Assembly: GCA_029962745.1 (NCBI GenBank)
Contig: CM057152.1
Span: forward strand, 20,514,810-20,578,809
Length of the DNA: 64,000 nucleotides
DNA from: Echinometra lucunter
Lineage: Eukaryota > Echinodermata > Echinoidea > Camarodonta > Echinometridae
Reading direction: 5' to 3'
In this document: positions 27,301 through 42,300 of the stretch, one piece after another
Position numbering within the stretch: position 1 is the stretch's first letter
Layout: each line of letters opens with the position of its first letter
The notes under the pieces: generated by a model
What the model was told of the DNA's origin: nothing
The model's database searches: none
Seen by the model: the letters and a program-made list of their open reading frames with translations, nothing else
Made by a program: the position numbers and the translations under genes

Positions 27301-30300
27301 TGGGGGTATAGGTAATAATAATAATATTGACTGTATTGAATTAGATACAACCTACATTGCCCTCTCTGAATCCAGTATTGCCCAAGCTGAACGGGCAATA
27401 TTGGATTCAGAGCAGGCACTATAGGTTGATATATCATTCAATGCCAGTCAGTTTTATACAAATGTTGTCAAATGTCAAGTTTATTGTGTAGATTATGCAA
27501 TTCCTCCTGTATTATGAAAGTTTTCGGATCACCAGATGGTACTAGATTCTCAAAATCTTGATATCAGAAACATTAAAAGTAGCAAAATATCTGAATCAGT
27601 CTGAAAGCCACACATACATGAATCCATGTACAAAATTATTTAAGAGTAACTCTCATTATGTAGCTATCATAATTCCCCTCCCCCAGAATACAGAAACTCA
27701 CAGATTATTTTCATTCACTTTTCTCAGCCTTCAACTTTAATTTCAATGTTACACTGCATTTAGGTCTAATTGTCATTGATCCTGGTTGCGCATGCAGTGA
27801 ACGGAGGAAGATGTGATGATTTATTAGATTAAACTTTATTTACCCCTCAGGGATGCAGCTGTGTGCTCCCAAAATAGAAACAATAATGATCCATTGTCTG
27901 TTCCTGTCCGTGGTCGTTGATTGACTAATAAATGTTAATGATAGTGAAAATGTCAATGAATCAGTGTGAAAGATGGATCATCCTCCGCATAAATTATGAT
28001 CAGCGATGACTTAAATGATATTGTATTCAGAAGACAATCTTGCTATACACAAACAAATTGGATTTTATGTAAAAGAAATTCTAAATATATGTGAACAATT
28101 AATACGTATAGTGGGTTTTAGAGACATAATGAATTTACTGTAAAATGGTTGTAGGTTATTACTGCGCACTGTTGATCAGCATGCATGTGTATTCATATTG
28201 GAAAACGATACATTTGGTAAGAATTGTTGCAAGAATCCCTTGTACAAGTCATGAACAGCCCCTATAAATGTGTCATTTCTATTTTTGTACATGATAGCAA
28301 TCAAAACCAACCATTATAAGTAACTTTATTAAACTTCTAATTTCTGAGTTTCACCTGTATTTAGAGATTATTCAGAAATAAAACAGGGTAGTGATAAAAG
28401 TAAAAAGATGATGCTTTTCTTTGAATTCTACTCTGGTTTGACAATAATCATGTTTCTTTAATGAGAAATGGTCTTGAAAATTATCTTGCATATCAAATGA
28501 AACTTGTATTACTTCCTTGACTCCTAATTATCCGTTGTTTTTTGGGTCTTGTTTTGTTTTTGCTAATGTTTTGGTTTCATGGATTTACTCTATGTTTTGT
28601 TTATGTGGACTATTTCATGATATTTGAAGGTGGAGGTTTGCATGGTGGTATTGATAACGTAGATGAGGTTTACGGTTCACCGTGTGGTGAGTCCTGAAAA
28701 GGACTGTGATTTAGAGAGAGTAGAGAAAGTTGAGGAGGAGGAGAAATTAAGAGTTGAGATAGACAGGGTGTTCAGACGTTAAAAATGTATACTAGAAAGG
28801 TATAGGTATACTATAACGGTATAGCTATACGATGAATTTATACGTCTGAACATCGTATAACGAAACGACGTATAATGAAACGACGTACAACGAAACGACG
28901 GTCAGAGCATCGTTTCGAACTAGAACTTGATAACGAATCAGCATTCCGTGTACGTCTGAACGTATGGCGACCATAGAACGGTATAACTGGGCGGGGCTTA
29001 ATGTGACCGCGTGCGAAAGGTGACCCGTGATTCGTGGAAGTGGTGAACTGTAAACCTCATCTACGTTCATGATATTTATAGTGTCCTTTCTGAACTTTCA
29101 TCTCCAGTCAAGGTTGGAAATGAGTCATTGCATTGAAATTTGGTAATATATTTTGACAATCTCTTGCAATAAAAGTTTGTCATGGTGTTTTGGCAAATAG
29201 GGCATGTAAAGAATTAATAGTTAGTAGCTGTAACTATGTTCCAGGTCCTCTTCGATTCACTCTGTTCTTTTCCATTAGGTATTTTACTGGGGAGGAGGCC
29301 GTCTGACTCCGTTGAAGCTGGAAGCATTCAAAGATGGAAACAGGGCGTTGCAGGTAGCAGCAGGCCACTCACACTTTGCAGCTGTCACCGTAGAGAAAGA
29401 ACTTTTCACATGGGCTGTAAGTACATGTATATGTATATTAAAGGCCAAGTCCACAGCAAGATGAAGTTCATTTCAATAACAAGAATAAAAAATTCCAAAC
29501 AAAACAGTGAAAATTTGGAGAAAATTGGATGCAAAATAAGAAAGTCATACATTTTTGAAGTTTTGCTATTTTTTTGCGAAAAAGTTCTTGAATATTCGAT
29601 ATGAATATTCAGTGAGTGAGTTGATTATGTCATATACTCACAATTTTCCACACATTATGTATACAGAAACAACAAAAGTTTCATATTTTAGTTATAGAGA
29701 TGTAAAAATTGTCCTAAATACACCTCACATACTTGCAAAATGGTATTTAGTCTGACATGTGTTGACATGATGGATGACTTTTCAGTTTTAGTGAAAGAAA
29801 TGAAATTTTTTGAAATTTTTGTAAAGATTATTATGGAGAATAGTGAGTGTATGGCATCATCAACTCATTTGTTGAATATTCATATTGACTGTTCAAGAAC
29901 TGTTTTGCAAAAAAATTGTAAAACTTTGAAAATTCATAACTTCCTTATTTTGCATCCGATTTTCATCAGATTTTCACCGTTTTGTTTGGAATGTTTTATT
30001 CTTTTTATTGAAATTTAACTTCATCTTGCTGTGGACTTGACCTTTAACCCCTTGAATACTAAGGGTCTATGGAACATGCATGAGATACTAGAATAAGATC
30101 ATAGTCAACGGCTTAAAGTGATTACACAATGGTAAATTTTTTTATGCCTCCGCCCACCGTAGGAGGTTGCCAGAGGCATTATGTTTTCGGGTCGTCCGTC
30201 CGTCCGTCCCTTTTTCGTTCTCGCGATAACTTAAGAACCATTTGACAGATTGGCTTCAAACTTGGCTCATTTATGCACATGGAAGGGATAATGATCTGAT

Positions 30301-33300
30301 TAGATTTTGGGGTCACAAGGTCAAAGGTCAAAGGTCATAGAGGTCATGTACATAGAAATGGTTCATTTTCACCATAACTCAACAACCATTTGATCGATCA
30401 ACCTCAAACTTAGCACATGTATGCATATGGGAGGAACAATGATCTGATTAGATTTTGGTGTCTCAAGGTCAAAGGTCACAGAGGTCATTATGTACATAGA
30501 AATGGTTTGTTCTGGCGATAACTGAACAACCATTTGATGAATCAACTTCAAACTTGATTCATGTGTGCATATGGGAGGGACAATGATGTGATTAGATTTT
30601 TGGGTCTCAAGGTTAAAGGTCAAAGGTCATAGAGGTCATTATATACATGAAAATTGCTTGTTCTTGCGATAACTTAACAACTCTGTGACGGTTCATCTCC
30701 AAACTTGGCTCATGTATGCATATGGAAGTCTCATAATTGTCTCATTAGATTTGGGGGTCACAAGGTCAAAGATGTCATTTTATACATGAAAATAAAAAAA
30801 TCAACATAATGTGCCATACATTTCCGATCTGGCCATTGCGGAGGCATAAATTTCGACTGCGCGCGCGGTCGAGGATTCATCTTATTATGATATATGATCG
30901 AGAATAGAATTCTAAGAAGAATAACATTAAAAATTTGATGATTTTTAATCAAAATCAATGCATTTTGGCTAATTTCCTCATGAAAAGTCAAGAGTTGACC
31001 AAAAAAATTTGAGTATGAAGTATGAAGTAAAAGTGGGTACCCAGCTTCGCGCATTGCAGTTGTGCTGCGCGCTAGACTGTACAATATGTATTTAATAGAC
31101 CTTGCGCGGATTTTGCTAGAATTGCGCGACAAGGTACCCACTTTGACGTCATTTTGATGTCAAAGTGGGTACCCAGTTGAAACTGGGACACAGCTGGGGG
31201 GTCAAAAATATCCTGAAATCTTACCACATTTGGGGGTTTCCTTGGCAACACGACTTTCAAAAAAAACTTTAGGCGGATGATTTTCTGCTGATGAAATCAT
31301 GCTCTTTTAAATGAACTAACATTGTTTCAGCATTAGGTACCCCCTTTAATGTGAGATTGAGATCGGGAAGGAAGGAGAGTGTCAGAAATAAGACATGACT
31401 ATAGTGCTGAAAAGTGGGGCCTGACTCTTCGAGAGGTGTGAATTTAAGAGTCGTCTGTGTGTGTGTTTTTAGAGATGTTTATCAATCAGATATGATTATT
31501 TACATTTGGGACTGACCTTTAACGTCACTATCCAAAAGATGTTACTCCCGTTCAAACCCGGGTGCGATCAGAGTTAGTTTGTAGGCAAAAACAATGAGCT
31601 GATGTGGCGTGTTATCGCTAGACCGGCTCCTACTTCCTAAACCATTTGATTGGTGATCTGAAACAAATGAAAGTGTGCATCAGTCATCAATCAGTGCTTA
31701 GACTGATTACAAGTCTCTATGAGATAGCACCCTGTCTTGAATTTAACAATGATAAATTATGATGTGTTGCAGTGTACTTGCATTAATTGGTAAAAGTGAT
31801 ATTGCCATATATGGTATAAATTAAAGACCAGCATTATTGTATACAAGTTCTCCTTTGAATTTTCAATTCATGTGGAGTATATATATCATCCCTGTTTTTA
31901 CGAAGTGACGGTTGAGCGCGCAACTTAGAAAAAGTTAGTTGGGAGTAAATCGCTTTCAGAGTTTCAAACCTCAATCTCAACCTCTTTAATGTATGAAGGG
32001 TGAATAAATTTTATATCCTCGTATAGGGCATATTCTGGACGATGTTCATTATCAATCATTTACATATTCCTTTTATATTTGAGAAGAAAACAAGGTGTAA
32101 ACATTGCTGTCATTTCGTGAAAACACAAAATTCAAGGTCCCACTGTGATTTTGTTTTCACAAAGTGACGGATCTCAGCTGCACACGTAAAACATACGGGA
32201 CGGCTGAAAACAGAAAATCTTTTTACTCGGTATTTTCTTGTTGACTTCATTGCCATAGTTAATTAGACATTAGTACGGTCTGAAACTCTGTGAGGTTCAA
32301 GATGTTAGTGAAAGATGTCCAAAAATGCAAAAAAATCAAAATTGAAAAATTTGCGATTTTCCTCGTATCCGTCACTTCGTGAAAACAGGGACGTTATGTA
32401 TAATATAACCATGTTTAGAAAGGATCAAATGTATATTCAAATTACCCGGTATACCTTTTGAAAAAGATCTTCAAACCGCTTTTCACCTGTTCCTTCATAA
32501 TATTGACATCTGTAACATACATGTAGAAATCAATTCAGTTCAATTCATCTCAAGAATGATTTGTATTTTGTCTCACAATTAGAACGTACATGGTGGTCAG
32601 GAATTGGTTGGTCAGCTTGGACACGGAGACACAGCTTGTTACAAAGCTCCCAAGAAAGTGGAGAAGCTTCAGGGTATACCCGTCAAGGCTGTATCGTGTG
32701 GAGAAGAGTTCACTGCCTGCGTCACTGGTCAGTTCGATACCTACTGGAATAATTGATTCATTGTCACTGTATTTTTGATGGCAAGTCCACAACAAAATAA
32801 TGATATGGCCAATATCCGTAGTGCAGTGGATGTGAGGGACAGCCAGGAAGCCATTGGCCTTTCAATGAGGAAGTTACAAATTTTCAGAGTTTTGCTATAA
32901 ACAGTTCTTGGACAGTTGATATGAATATTCAAGGAATGAGTTGATGTTATAAATACCCTCACTATTCTGTGAATGATCTACAGTTTGCCCCCCCCCCCCC
33001 AAAAAAAAAAAAAAAAAAAATTGGATGAGCATATAAGTATCAGTTATGAAAGAAATCGGTTTGCAATATGAAAAGTCATTGTAGATTATTAAACCATAAC
33101 TATTTCTATTTAGGGTTAAAGTTCAGTATGCTCTTGGTGTATAAAGCTGATGTGGAGGAATCATTGCTGGAGCATGTTGCACACATAAATGTATTCATGA
33201 TCAGTTGGAAGCAAAACAGGAATTCAGTGGGTATATTGAGCCTTTCCTGGTTCCAATCAGGGAAAAAAATACACGAGGACTCGGGGCGAATTCGCCCCCG

Positions 33301-36300
33301 AAACGCCAAAAAAAAGCCCTGGAAAACTAAAAACGAGCCCCTGAAATTCTCATAGGGTCCAATGTAAACTGTAACACAATGTAGAATATTTGGGCAAGTG
33401 GGCTCAGAAAGTAGCCCTGGAAAAAAAAAAAAAATTTTCCTTGGTTCCAATGTCTGCAAAGTTAGTCTCATATAATCAAATATGTTTTCTATAGATGAAG
33501 GGAAGGTCTACACATTTGGCTCGGACTACTATGGTTGCTTAGGGAGGGGTGAAGACTACGAACCGGAGGATGATGACGACGATGATGAGGAAGAGGTGAA
33601 AAGTCCCATTGTGGTATCGTTCTTCAATGAGAGACCTGTGGATAAGATCTCTTGTGGTGATAATCACATTTTAGCACTGACTCAAGACAAAGAAGTCTAC
33701 TCATGGGGATGTGGAGAGTTTGGTAAGTTTTTGTGCTTTTTAGTCATTACTTGTATGACTCTGCTATTCACCCAAAGAAAATGAAGGTACAAATGGAAGT
33801 GGATGGGGAATCTCTGTAGCCCTTTGTGCCATTGTGCTCTGTCTGAATACACAGACTTTACTCCCATTGGTCTTCAGTCCATATTGCTTCAGGGTTGAAG
33901 TTAGCCCGGTAGTGGGAGGGTTTGTGTTCAGTCCAGCTTTCAGTAGACAGATAGGACACAAGATTGATTAATGAGTTATAGGACTAATTGGACATAAAGA
34001 CGGTCTTTGGGGTAAATTGTACTCTAAATGTAGATAAGGGAGCTTTTGTTCTGTGAAGGATGTAAATGCCTCTGCCCAGCAAAGGTGGAGCCAGAGGCAT
34101 TATGTCTTGGGGTCAGAGGAGGAAGGGAGAAGAAAATATTGCAGAGATTTTGTGTAGTCAAGGATGGGTTTATATTTGCATCACAGTTTGGATTCATCAA
34201 GTTTATTGTTCTTGTGATGTCATCTTTGATACAGGAAGGCTTGGACTTGGCAATGAAGACGATTACAAGCTGCCTGAGAAGGTAATGTATATTATATCCC
34301 TTCTATGAATATTCATGAGTATTCTGAAAACGTGATTGGTCAATTGGTGCTAACTATCAGTTTGGAATTAGTTGTAAGGAAGACATATAAAACAAATATA
34401 CTAAGCATTAAGTTTGAAAGTATAGTGGAAATTTTCTATCTTTCCAGGGACTGGCAATATTTTGTTTTTTTTTCCTTAGGCATCATTGCCAGTCCTCAGA
34501 TAAACAATTTCCTCAATACTTTCTATGCAGTTGGAATTGTAAATGGCGTACTTTTATTTCTTGCTTCTACTTCTCTTAGTTTGGTATATTTTTATAATAC
34601 CATACCATAGGAATTTTATAGCTCTTTTTAGCATGCTCTACATCTATTGCAAATACGCCTTAAAAACATCACGAATGGACTTCTTATGATATTTCTTAAT
34701 ATACTTCATTTTCATTTCAAGATTGAGAAAGAAAATTATTTGCAATAATGTGTGTGGAAGTCATTTTTAATGAATATCTGGAATTATCTGGATTTAGTAC
34801 CATTCAAGAAAGTGATGAAAACAGGGAAGATTATTATTTGATATCATCTGCATGAACATCCTTCTATCTATTCTATTAGCACTCTGCATGCATGTTGAGT
34901 GTACCACAGATTTATAATGAGTTCAATGGGACACACACTGTGCTCTCACTACTATCGGAAGCTAGCAATTTAAGAACGGAACTCTTGCTCTATTTTAAAC
35001 TATCACATTTCTTGAAGATGGGGAATTTCTTCATATTACACATCAGATCTTTTTTTTTTTTTTTTTTACATGTAATATACACTTAGATAGTGAGAGAGCA
35101 GTAATTTGTTAACATGTTCAAATGCCATATACAATGATGTTAACTATCACAGTTATGAAGGAAATATGGGGTAATCCAGCTGAGTATATTGAAAGACAGC
35201 CAATGAAATATCTAATTGTTTCTGTTCCTTTGATGATAAAAAGAAATTATAAGCATTAATAGGGGTAAAAAATGAGTTGGTTTATTCTTAAAAAAAAAAA
35301 CAACTGTTGCCATAATAGTTAAATGGAGTATTACAGGGATGGGGAAGGTTAAGAATTAGAAAGGGGATTTTACTAATTTCCATATGAGCTGTTATATTCA
35401 TGTGATACTTCATGCCCCTCTCTCTGTCTGTCTGTCTCTGCTTCTCTTCCCCCTTCTCTTTTTGTATTTTTCTCTCTCCTCTCTTTCACGTGTCTCCTCT
35501 TTGACTTCTCTCTCTCTCTCTCCATCTCTATCTTGCTCTCTATCTTGCTCTCTCTTACTCTCTCTTACTCTCTCTTTTTATGTAGGTCACATTTCAAGGC
35601 AAGAAAGAGATCAAGACGGTGTGTGCCGGTTCTGAAGGATCCTTCTTCCTAACCACAGATGGCAAGATGTATGCTTGTGGTAGCAATGAGCATAATAGAT
35701 TGGGCTTCAACACAGTCACTGCTGGCCTCAGGAAGAGAATAGTCAAGGTGGGACAACAAATTCCTTCATTATATAAATATATTATACAAATATATATATA
35801 TCCCTTCTATGAATATTTATAAGTATTATCAAAACGTGACTGGTCAATCGGTGCTCGCAGGGTTAAAAATAATTGCACTGACTCCAAATACTTTTCACTA
35901 TTTTTCCTCGGCAGCACTGCACATGCTCTATGTACTAATTTCTTCCTGGGCAGTACTGCGCATGCCCACTACTCATTGGCAAAATATTGTTGCCATGCAA
36001 ACGCTGCAGACGATCCGCTGAGTGAGTCATATAGGCCTACACAGACTGCTCATAAACTTGCAGCCTGCAGTAGCGGCACAAATCACCGGTTAGCCCCGAT
36101 CCTCAGTCCAGCTCAGCTGGCTAACTATCGGAATTAGTTGTAAGGAAGAGATATATACGAAGCATTAAGCTCGAAAGTATAGTGGAATTATATATCTTTG
36201 GAGGAACTGGCAATAGTGACCTTTTTTTGCGAGGGATGAGGCCCCGAGGAAGAAAATAGTCATTGCCAGTCCCTCCTCACATGAATAATTTCCACTATAC

Positions 36301-39300
36301 TTTCTCAGCTTGGTATATTTGTACAATGCACTTCTGTGAGAGGATCTGTTGGAAGCTATGGTACCTGAAGTGACGTTAGTAGACCTGGGGGGTGTTTCAC
36401 AAAGAGTTAAGTTTGACTTAGAGTCGTGCTAAAGAGCCAGTGCGCATCCGGTATTTAACACGTAATTTAATTGATAGACTTCCCACTAGAGCGAGTCCCC
36501 TGAGCATGATCTGACCAATGAGAAGATGCATGATATGCAGCATGCAACTAGGAATTTAAGTGCAATTTTAAGTCAAACTTAACTCCTTGATTACCAATGT
36601 ATTCAAATTTTATGCATGTTTCTCTCCAGAACCCTTGATTACCAACTATTCAGTTCACCTGTTATGCATAAAGGCATCTCAATAGATGGAACCCAGTTTT
36701 CATACATTAGTTGTTGCTATGTCAGGCAAGCCTCCGGCATGCTTTTTAACTGTCAAGGGGCACTCATGTCCAACAAGTATGCATACATGTAAATATAGTT
36801 AACAATTCTATTGCAACTATTTTGGTCGCATTCTAGTCTCCGAGGGCACGAGATGCTCAAACAGAGACAGTATATATTTGGTTTATATCCGCCATCTTTA
36901 GTAAATGCACAAGTAAACGTTGACTTAATTCAAACGAATAAGAAATGCAGGCAGTGCATGATATGCGCTGCGCGAATGCAAAATTACTGAAAAGATGACA
37001 TCATCACACCTAAGACAATAGATGTTCCCTCCGATGGCAATTTGCTTATTTGCATGAGGCTAGTGGAAATTGTATTTTGTCACATGATGTGCAATAAACC
37101 AATCAGCTGCTCAGATTCAAGTTATAACATTTATAATGTGGAATAATAAGAATAATCACCAGAGCTGTGTAGATGGATTAGATCACTTTGCTATTTCAAT
37201 AACATTTCTTCTAACAAAACGTGATAATGGCTTCTTCTTCACATGACCCTGTGGTAGTAAATTCACTGACTGAATTGTATTCACTGTGCATTCATTAGTC
37301 ATGGGGCAAAGCTCTGTTCAGGGTTTATGGTCATCTCCAAACTTGTTATAGGAAGCATGCGTACCTATTATTATGAAGTTACAGATGTATCACATAGGGA
37401 AATTTGATGGCTGCAGACCTTTGTATATAGTTTTTAAAAGAGGCTCAGACATGGTGTACTTTTAGATCTTGTTTAGTTGTACATATTGATATTCAGCTCT
37501 GCTGTATATGTATAAATTCAGTTGTGTTGTACATGTTTGTGAAAAGAATTGTTTCAGTTGTATGTCACAAGTGAGTACAATGGTAGGATGATATAGTTTG
37601 CAATTATAGACATTTTCTTTGATTTCTTTTAGGAATGCTATGATATTCCATACAAAGATGTCCCAACCCTAGTGAAGCCCCTGAACAGATACAACATCAA
37701 GGCAGTGTCTGCAGGACATACACACTCAGCTACCATTGACAGTAAGTAATAATAGGTAGATTTATCAGACTAGACTGTGTACTTACTTAAATTTGATATC
37801 ATGCAATGTTCGATAATAGAGAATTTGAAAAGTGATAAAACCTTTGTTACCCTTTTTCACAGTACTTGAGATTAGTTGAAAATTGTTGGGACCAGCAAGT
37901 TTTGGCAAATTAGACTATGTACTAGCTCAAATTTTATATTATGAAGTGAATCAATAATAAAAAAAATTGAAAAGTGGGAAAAGTTAAATGGCTTTCTTTA
38001 TGGGTGTTGACAGTGTAGTCTTAGGTTTTGGTACTAGAATTCCATTTTATGAGAAACTGGTTATTATTGATTCTGAGTTGCATAGTATTTAGTCAGGGAT
38101 GCCAGAGTTCCGGCTATAGCCGGAATTCCGGCTTTTTCATTTTTTTGACCATAAGTTCCGGCTAGTCGCGTTTTCTCAGGCCGGAGAGAACAATCACCGG
38201 CCGCCCACAACCGTTCAGAGAGCTGTCTTTGCTCTGTGTGATCGGTAAATAAGAAAAAAATCCCGTCTATAGTTGAGTTAGACAATACAAGCGCAACAAG
38301 CCACGGCGAGTGCGCTATAATCCGATACCGACCGTGTGTATTGCCATTGGACAGTTCGCCTGCGATCGCAAGGATCCATAGCGCGCTTCATTCAGTGTGT
38401 CATAGATGGCAACTGTTAACTACTTAGAAACCCTACAACTATCTTATCTTGTCTATATGGACTCTTTGTGCTAACATGTACTGTGTATACAAAGTATGCG
38501 TGTAAGCACAAACAAAGTACATTGACAAGACAAGGTACTATGCACCATGTGCATGTTGTGCATGATAGCAGTGTATGATCGCGAGACTGAGAAATCACAG
38601 GCCCAAATAACCGGCATAAGTCCTCAGAAAACGGAATCTGAATGTCAGAAACGACTCCAAATGGATTATTATTGCTATTCTTCATGATTCAGGTGAGGGA
38701 AAATGTGTTCTTTGATGTTTAATTAGTTGAAAAAAATTGTTCAAAAACCTTGGCTGCATTTCACTTTCCAGCAGGAATGGGAGGCGTTCTTCCCCTGCAC
38801 CAGCGGCCTACATAACTTGGAAGTGTGGTGGGTACACTGCGTGCACATCATGCATCGGTCGTCATGACCAGGCATTTGCGGTTTATTTTCTACTCTGGAA
38901 TTTTATCTTGGGGTGTTTGAATTTAGCTGTGGTTGACTACATATGATCAAAATATTTATGGAATGTGCTGAATGCTGGTAGGGAAGTCTTGTGAATTTCT
39001 GTTGTGGAAATAGTTTAGTACATGCATTTCAGGAGCTGATTTATTTTTACTCAATCCTTAATAACAGTCACTTAGATAAATTTTAAAATAACAAAAAACT
39101 CTGAATATTGAATAAGACTGTGCTTCAAACTCTTTGTTTATATTTTTGGCACCATTTCACTGCAATAATAGAGTCTGCAGACTACATAGTACAGTAAATT
39201 CTGTTGTTATAAATTTCATGAATACATCAAATTATAAATTATGTGTAAGATGAGGCTGTTCAACATATTAAAATAACCCCAAAACTTGAGCCATATTTTT

Positions 39301-42300
39301 GGGAAAATGATCCCTGAAATAGGCTCAGATTGAATTAGAGACCATCTAGAACCCCAGAGCTTCCAGGGCCCTTAAGCGGGCCCTGGACCCCGGCCGAAAG
39401 GATGTCGCGCTTCGCGGTCGTGATGTGCGCTTCGCGCACATAATTTACCTTCAAAAAAAAGTTCAGGCCCTGGAGCCATTTGCCACTGGCATCCCTGTAT
39501 TTAGTACATGGGCTTTGTTGAAAATTGTTGAGACTAGCAATATGTTTTAAGTAATAACAAAATCTTGTTCACTGTTAAGCACATGGAATGTTACCTGTAT
39601 GTTCGGTATATGGGTCATGGACTACAATTCAGATTTTCTTTCTTTGATCGTGACACAGCTGTTACGCAGGGTAACATCCTTCGAAGTGGTACACTAGATC
39701 GAGCACATCAGTAACATAAGGAGAAGAAATATAATTGTTACAGTGATGGGTCATGAGGTGACTTCATGATTAATAGAGTAAAAATAATAGAAATAATAAA
39801 GATTGATTTATGCAGCACATTACAAACAAAAAAGAGTTTGTCTATAAGAATAATAACAAAAAAATAAACAAAAAACAAGTAGGTTTACATGTATTTTTAA
39901 GTCCTCAAATTAAATGACTCTAAAGAAAAAGATTTGCGTAATGATGAAAAAAGAAAAAAAAAAACCCACGAAACTGAAATTTGAGTCAGGTATATGATTT
40001 AAACAGAACCATTAGAAGGAAGAAAACCGAAACAAACCAAAAACAGGTAATAACTTAAAACTGAAGTTATTTCAGAAAGAAATATAATATATGATATGAT
40101 TAACTTAAAGGAAAATAACAATGATGCACTGATATTACATGATTCTTTATTACTTGTAAAATTATTCAAAGCAAGGTAATGATATCCATTACGCTGATGA
40201 TATACGCTAATGATACCAACACTATGCTGTGTTTTCTGTCATAGGTTACGGCCGCCTGATCATGTTTGGTTCCAACCAGTACGGTCAGCTAGGTGTAGGA
40301 GATTGTAGGGCACGCTCAGGAGTGTGTGAGGTGAAAGGAGTACTCACTGGTAAACACGTGGTCTCAGCCAGCTGCGGTGATGGCTTCACCATTATCGCTA
40401 CAACAGGTAAGCTGCGTGTTTTGTTAACCTAGTCAGTACCCCATTTCATAAAACTTGTTATCAATAACAAGTTGCAATAACTGTTACAAGGTACTGAAAT
40501 CCTTGCATCTGATTGGCTGAGAGCAAATTAGTCATAGAAATATTGAGCTATTATTGATAACAAGTTTTATGAAACAGGGACCCAGGACAGAGAGTCCACA
40601 TCGTGTGGTTTGGTCCAATAACTTTTGATGAAGAGCCCTATAAAACATACCAAATGCATGTCTAGAGTAGAAAGAGAAAAAAATACTACACATACTGTAC
40701 CCACTTGGATTGCATCAGTATTTATGTGATGCTGAAATTTTCTGGAGGAAAATAAGCAATAAGAATCCTTAAATTGGCAATGCCATGAAAAGTTTGAAAT
40801 CACTGTTCCTCCAAGCGAAATGGCAACTTTTATATTTTTTACAGATACATTAGTTTTTGTAAGAAAATGTAGCAATAAAACCACAATACTGGTTTTGCCA
40901 ATTTGAAGAAACGCTGATCAAATTTGACTTTAAATTATTCCTGTATGAATAAGTTAAAGCATGGCTGTATAATGTGCAAGTCATGAAGATGCACTGATTA
41001 TTCATACCAAGAAAATCTGCTTGAATGGAGGTTTTAAAACTCTACTGAATATAAAAACCATGACTTGGACAATTTTACTATGTTGAAAGTACGTTTTTTT
41101 CCTACACTTTGTGTTTTTTTGTTACCTCTGAATCATCGATCTCTTCGCAGATAACCAGATCTTCTCGTTTGGCCATGTTGATAGTGGTCGTCTAGGTCAC
41201 GGTGATGATCTAACTGGTAGTCATAAGAAGAAACAATCCGTCTCTACTCCCAAACCTGTCTTTGGATCACTTCATATGGTCTCTGGTCTCTCATGTAGAC
41301 ACTGGCATACCATCATCATTGCAGGTAACTACTGTAAATCCAGAAATATTTGTGGTACATTGATTTTCGCGGATTTCGCGCAGTTTTCTGCAAGCACGAA
41401 TTCTAGATCTCGCGAAAATATCACGATTTCATATGCGTTGAAAAATCGAATCGTGCACTTTTGCGAGTGAGTAATTGTGCAAGGCTAACATAAGAACCCA
41501 TGAATGTGTTCTTGGGTCGCTCAGCGCGACAATTTAATCACGCGAAAATAATACCGTTTATACTATTTCTTAAACATTACTTTCTTTAAACATTTAGCAT
41601 AATTCTCTCATTAACCAATAACAGATACTGCAGTTTGTAATGGATCATGGCCAGCATTCAATTCAATACTTAAGCCAAAACTTTAGGTATTTTACTCAGT
41701 TTTCGGCTGTATCCATATATGTGTGTGTAGTGTCACATGATAATCATTGCATGTAGTAAAAATTATGATTAACAGCTAAATCTGTGAATTTTGTAACTTT
41801 GCATCATTTCAGAAGTTGAATTGAAAATATGAACCATCTGATAGTATGAAATGTGATTTTGTTTTTGGTGATGTATTGAATAATGTGTTGAATGAAATCA
41901 TTATGTTAACTATATTATCTTTTGTTATTATTTTTGTATTAACAGAGAAAGTTCTGTCCAAATCAAAAACGTTCCGTTCACCAAGGATGGATAGTACAGC
42001 AAGCAAAGGTAAACTCATTTTTTTTATGCCTCCGCCCACCGTAGGTGGTTGCCGGAGGCATTATGTTTTCGGGTCGTCCGTCCGTCCGTCCGTCCGTCCG
42101 TTTGACAGATCAACTTCAAACTTGGCTCGTGTATGCATATGGGAGGGACAATGATCTGATTAGATTTTGGAGTCTCAAGGTCAAAGGTCAAGGTCATAGA
42201 GGTAATAATACACATAAAAATGGCTCGTTCTCGCATTAACTCAACAACCATTTGATGGTTCAACAAACTTGGCTCATGTATGCATATGGAAAGGGCAATG

